Shown: in pieces, positions 60,371-64,000 of the stretch | Layout: every line of letters begins with the position of its first letter | Numbering within the stretch: the first letter of the stretch is position 1 | NCBI GenBank assembly: GCA_015680685.1 | Contig: MNCI01003851.1 | Coordinates: 502,198 to 566,197 of the forward strand | Source of the DNA: Gnetum montanum | Lineage: Eukaryota; Streptophyta; Gnetopsida; Gnetales; Gnetaceae | Direction: 5' to 3' | DNA: 64,000 bases | Translations under genes and position numbers: made by a program | The notes under the pieces: model-generated | The model's database searches: none | Told to the model about the DNA's origin: nothing | The model's input: only the letters and a program-made list of their open reading frames with translations

Positions 60371-61855
60371 AAAAAATTTCAAATTTTTCTATCAATTTCT
60401 CTTGGAAAGAAATGAGTCAAAAAAATTATTAGAAGACAATGAGCATTTCGATAAAGTTCATAAATAAGGAATCTTAAGCGATGAAGGTTTACTAAGTGTA
60501 TAGAAGATGGATGAAGGATTATAGGTATATGAATATGCTCTAGAAAGTAAGGGAAGTATTTATTAAATTTTTTATGATTTTGAAAGGCACAAGATGATGT
60601 GGAATTATTTACTAAGTATGAAATACAAGAGTTATACAAGTGTGTCCTCCCCAAAGTAGGTTCCAACCTTTAGTGCCCTTGTATAACCATGCCTAAATGT
60701 GTCCATAAGCACTAAATGAGTTGAATGTAAGACATACCTATCTTAGCAAAAAACACATGTTAGTATCTATAGATTGGAAAAATAACACTCTCTTACTCAA
60801 AATCATAAAGTTATCATTAAATATATAGTGAGGTGATATGGACTGTAGAAGGGATTCCTAAAACTAGGGCATGAAGTGTCTTACCATAGGCATAATAAAT
60901 CCTTATGTGTAATTGGTGGTTAAAGTAATCATTATCCTTTCTTTCCAAGATTCAAACCATGTCTAGACCACTTTTCAAAGACATTGCATTTTTTCATCTC
61001 TTAGGTTGACAACCATAAGACTACCATTGTTGCAAAGAGTATTACCACTTGGTGTATTTTTCAAAGAAGAAGTTTATTCATTTCACTCTTTATTCTTATT
61101 TTTTAGATTCTTGAGAAGCTACCTACCTTCAAGCATGGGGGAACATGTCTTTTCAGTAGGACCCCCAAAAGTTTATTTTATGCATGGGTCTTATTTTTTA
61201 CTATGTCAACCTTACTAGAGAACTACCTTCAGGCATGGATAACATGTCTTTATAGTGACATGGTAAGGTAGCACTTATTTCACTCTTACTCCCTTTTTTT
61301 GTTAGATCTACAAGGATATAGTACATCTTTAGCAATAGGTTATAATTCATAGCAGTAATCCAAGAAAATCCACAAATCCCCTTGATATCACATCCTTTAC
61401 ATTCCCATGTGGTTTTTCACTCTTTTTTCTAGACATAATGATCACAAGTTTATTCATAGATTTATTATGAGAAGAATATCATTATGACCTTGATGAGAAC
61501 CTCTTATTGTTGGAATGGTTGGATGGATGTTGTGGTCTCGCTGTATAGACGATCAATCCCATATGATTGATAATATAGAGAAATATTCACCTTATTAGGA
61601 CTAGATCTTACTTTATTTGGTTTGTTTTATGGAAAAATCAACAAAAATCTATCCAAGAAAAATGATGTGATTTACAAAAAAAATGGAAAAATAGAGAAAG
61701 AATTCAAAAAATATCAAAAGATTAAGAAATGAAAAAGTTTAAAAGAATGAGAAGATATCAAAGAATGTGAAAAAGTATTAAGAAAAGAAAAAGGTATAAT
61801 AAAAATTAGAAAATAAAAAAAAAATTATAAAGTACTTATTAATTCCTGAGTCAGG
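60371..61855 (-). other. Untranslated region of element D
   Basis: Includes the CCCAAAGTAGG block (60638-60700) shared with C, two copies of the GACATG...TGAAGGTAG motif (61122-61150 and 61221-61250), GGATGTGATATCAAGGGGA near 61378-61396 shared with A, CATCCATCC near 61520, and the A-rich (T-rich on minus) tract at 61660-61850. Confidence 0.6.
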
Positions 61856-62415
61856 ATAAGGCATCTCCCCCATGACTTAACTCATGGATGAGTGTTTGGA
61901 AAATGGATCCTAGCTTTCTTGAATTATACACTCCACATTTTTCACTTTCCATCCTTAGTGATTTTATTTTTTTGTTATTGTCCCAGGTAATCTTGATGAT
62001 AATTGAATTTTGATCATTAGAGGATATATTTCTTGTTGGACTAGATGGTCATTCCATCTCAGAAGGTTCAGCTATACTCTCTTGTTTATTCTTAAATTCA
62101 AATTTCAAGTCCTCAATTCCCCTATCTGCTGGTGTATGATTATGGTTGAGTATTTTCATTTGGGAGCTCTTAATTCAAGTCATTTTCTTGGAATATCAGT
62201 TAATAAGTAAGTCAAATATTTTCACGCATGTTTTAGACAATTTTAGGTTTTCAGTTTTTTCCCACAAGGCATATTTTGGTGTAGTGGTCCATGTTTCTTT
62301 TCATACACACTTTTTCCTCACTTCTGTTGTGGGCTAATGTAAGAATTGTGTTGATATTTTGAAGTGTTGGTCCATAACTGCATCTTTCTTTATTATTGGT
62401 AATGCATGGAATCCT
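61856..62415 (-). pseudogene. Post-integrase segment joined directly to the protease tail in element D
   Basis: Minus strand reads PSSPTRNISSNDQNSIIIKI, then a segment with IKSLRMESEKCGVYN and IHELSHGGDA just before the T-rich tract. C has the same pieces in the same order. In A the corresponding ends are separated by about 3 kb of RT, RNase H and integrase. Confidence 0.6.
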
Positions 62416-62841
62416 CTACATGTGTATGGCTCCTTGTGTGTCCTTTCTAGATGTATCTACAAATAAATCTCTCATTCTTAACTTAGCATCAGTTGTGCTA
62501 AGCCACACTCTTCCAATAAGGATAGAAAATTCCATGTCATCATTCTTCACATCAATCTCTAGAAAATCTACTAGATCTGACCACCCATTAATGGTGGTCA
62601 CCACATCTTCTATTTATTGGTCTACTAGCTCTAACTTTATGTTACACTTCCTTAAAGACAGCAAGATCCATGCTTTATATGTTTCTTGATATATTAAGTT
62701 TACTCCAGAACCTGAGTCTACTAAAGCCTTGCATGATGAATTTTCAACTACTTGTAAATAAATCAAAGGAACTCCTAGATCCATTCTTTTCCTAGGAAAT
62801 GTCCATACCTTAATCCAGTTAGATACTATATTTGATAACAT
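62416..62841 (-). pseudogene. Aspartic protease of element D, one frameshift
   Basis: MDLGVPLIYLQVVENSSCKA then LVDSGSGVNLIYQE keeps the catalytic Asp-Ser-Gly (about 62708-62718), unlike A. After a frameshift near 62605 it continues with GWSDLVDFLEIDV and FSILIGRVWLSTTDAKLRMR, the ILGRPWL strand with Pro changed to Val. Best-preserved protease in the window. Confidence 0.85.
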
Positions 62842-62859
62842 GATAGTTTTTAGTTCCTA

Positions 62860-64000
62860 ATTCTCTTATTGTGGAAGCATGGTGTTGGTAGGAGGATCTA
62901 TTGTAGAAGAAACTTGTTACAATGAAGTACTAATTCTACCAACCTTTTCTAGACTTGTTCTAAAGAAAGGACATTTCTTAGATTTGTGCCTAGTATTGCT
63001 AGTAAAATCCTCTATATGTACATTCACTACCCTTGTATCATTCTTTTATTGAGCTTATAATGACAATTTCCCTTACATTACAGGTGGTGGCATAGGTGGT
63101 AGATGATGAGAAGAATAACTTAATGAACTAGCTACTTGTTGATGCATGTCTAGATTGGAATCCATCCCTAGAGGTGTAGCTCTATGGTACTCCCATGGAT
63201 AGTATTAAGGAGTCTGAACTACTACATTTCCTAGAGAAATATGACACTGGACATAGTATCCATAAAGATCTGGTTGCTAATATGGATACTCTTGTCATGG
63301 TGGTGACATTTCCCATGATTTTGGTTGTTGTCACTACTAATGATACTACTCTTGTGGCTACAAATAAGCTCGATCAGGGTAGTAGGTTCATTGGAATATC
63401 TACCAGTAGTTACCTTGAAGATAAGATACCAATTTTGGCATTTTCTTCTTGGTGAATCTTGGATTTAGTTCATATACCTACGTTTCTTGCAAATGTGCCA
63501 TGAAAAGGAAGCACCCCTTAGGATGTTCATAGTGGCACACAGTACATCCTTCCTCCTCATCAAAGCTTATATCTTAACATTCTACCACTAAAGCTACCTT
63601 TTCTTTCAACCAAAAGTCTCTTTTTCTTCTTACCTTTATTGAAGGGTTACTTAGTTCTTTCTTCTACAATTTTCAATGCCATGGCAAAAATTTCATCCAC
63701 TGAATACCACATCTTTTCTACCTTGTTTGCTATATTAGTAATAGATTTTTGAATAGGTAGTGTCTTTTTCTGTATCACCTCTTCCAAGGTTTTTTTCTCT
63801 TAATGATCACACACTCATGCATCTCTCTTCCTAATTTATGGATCTCTATTATACTCTTTGACAGATTCTATCTTCTTTAGTTCATCTTCTTTCTTTTTCA
63901 CTTGATCGATGAGTCTCTAAATGTGATGATCAATCATTTTAGATAGTCTTTCTTGGGCATAAACTCTAAGGGTTTCCTTAGTTTTTTTTTCTTAGCCAAT
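62860..64000 (-). pseudogene. gag: gag C-terminal half of element D, broken and cut by the window end
   Basis: From 64000 on the minus strand: ERLSKMIDHHI.RLIDQVKK, ESVKEYNRDP and KTLPIQKSITNIANKVEKMW, matching the coil after the capsid core in A and C. The zinc knuckle at 63511-63546 reads CTVCHYEHPKGC: Cys-x2-Cys-x3-His-x3-Cys, intact. Confidence 0.82.

Larger units (their letters stand above)
55878..64000 (-). mobile_element. Element D: Athila-like, pol-less LTR retrotransposon (runs past the window end)
   Basis: Minus-strand element with its 3' LTR at 55878-56766, polypurine tract, extra ORF, internal promoter-like region, 3' untranslated motifs, post-integrase segment, protease and gag. 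The 5' LTR and gag start lie beyond 64000. RT, RNase H and integrase are missing, as in C, but the extra ORF of A is kept. Confidence 0.85.

Noticed and set aside
63195-63455. 86-codon plus-strand stretch
   Set aside because: Opposite strand of element D's gag; the minus-strand frame has the zinc knuckle and family similarity.

Overview
The window is plant repeat DNA, AT-rich and without any host gene, tRNA, rRNA or CRISPR array that I can support. Almost everything recognisable is old LTR retrotransposon in which the reading frames survive but carry many stop codons, mostly of the kind C-to-T decay produces (CAA/CAG/CGA/TGG to stop). Large, intact-length but heavily decayed nested elements fit a seed plant with a big, slowly purged genome, such as a gymnosperm; that is inference and the species cannot be named from this sequence.

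The centre is a three-level nest. Element C (minus strand, Athila-like, LTRs about 1.03-1.05 kb) has its left LTR split by element B at 8538-44244. B (plus strand, Tat/Ogre-like, 1.5-kb LTRs, exact 5-bp duplication GGATG) has gag, protease, an antisense open region, long tandem-repeat tracts, and RT, RNase H, a second RNase H and integrase. B is itself split by element A at 18828-32177 (plus strand, Athila-like, 0.92-0.94-kb LTRs, near-matching duplication AAATG/AAAAG). Without A, B would be about 22 kb.

Right of C lies a truncated LTR (E, 50139-51044) in opposite orientation, forming a 0.9-kb inverted repeat with C's 5' LTR. Then come unassigned AT-rich DNA and a truncated Ty1/copia element (F, minus strand, RT start, integrase, zinc knuckle), cut at 55873 by element D (minus strand, related to A and C), which runs past the window end. 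The left 7.7 kb holds the edge of another related LTR (G), a gag remnant, a possible minus-strand LTR, and a segment at 5.3-6.1 kb that keeps many CpGs.

A, C, D, E and probably G form one lineage: LTRs begin TGATGA(G), a PBS resembling the tRNA-Asp type follows where visible, and the gag zinc knuckle has unusual spacing. A carries gag-protease-RT-RNase H-integrase. C and D both lack RT-RNase H-integrase with a similar-looking junction, which points to a pol-less subfamily. A and D also carry, downstream in sense orientation, a roughly 920-codon open region resembling the plant Transposase_32 domain followed by coiled coil. In both, its start codon follows a likely splice acceptor and a TATA region whose upstream motifs match the promoter motifs of the same element's own LTR. 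This internal promoter arrangement is the most interesting signal in the window.
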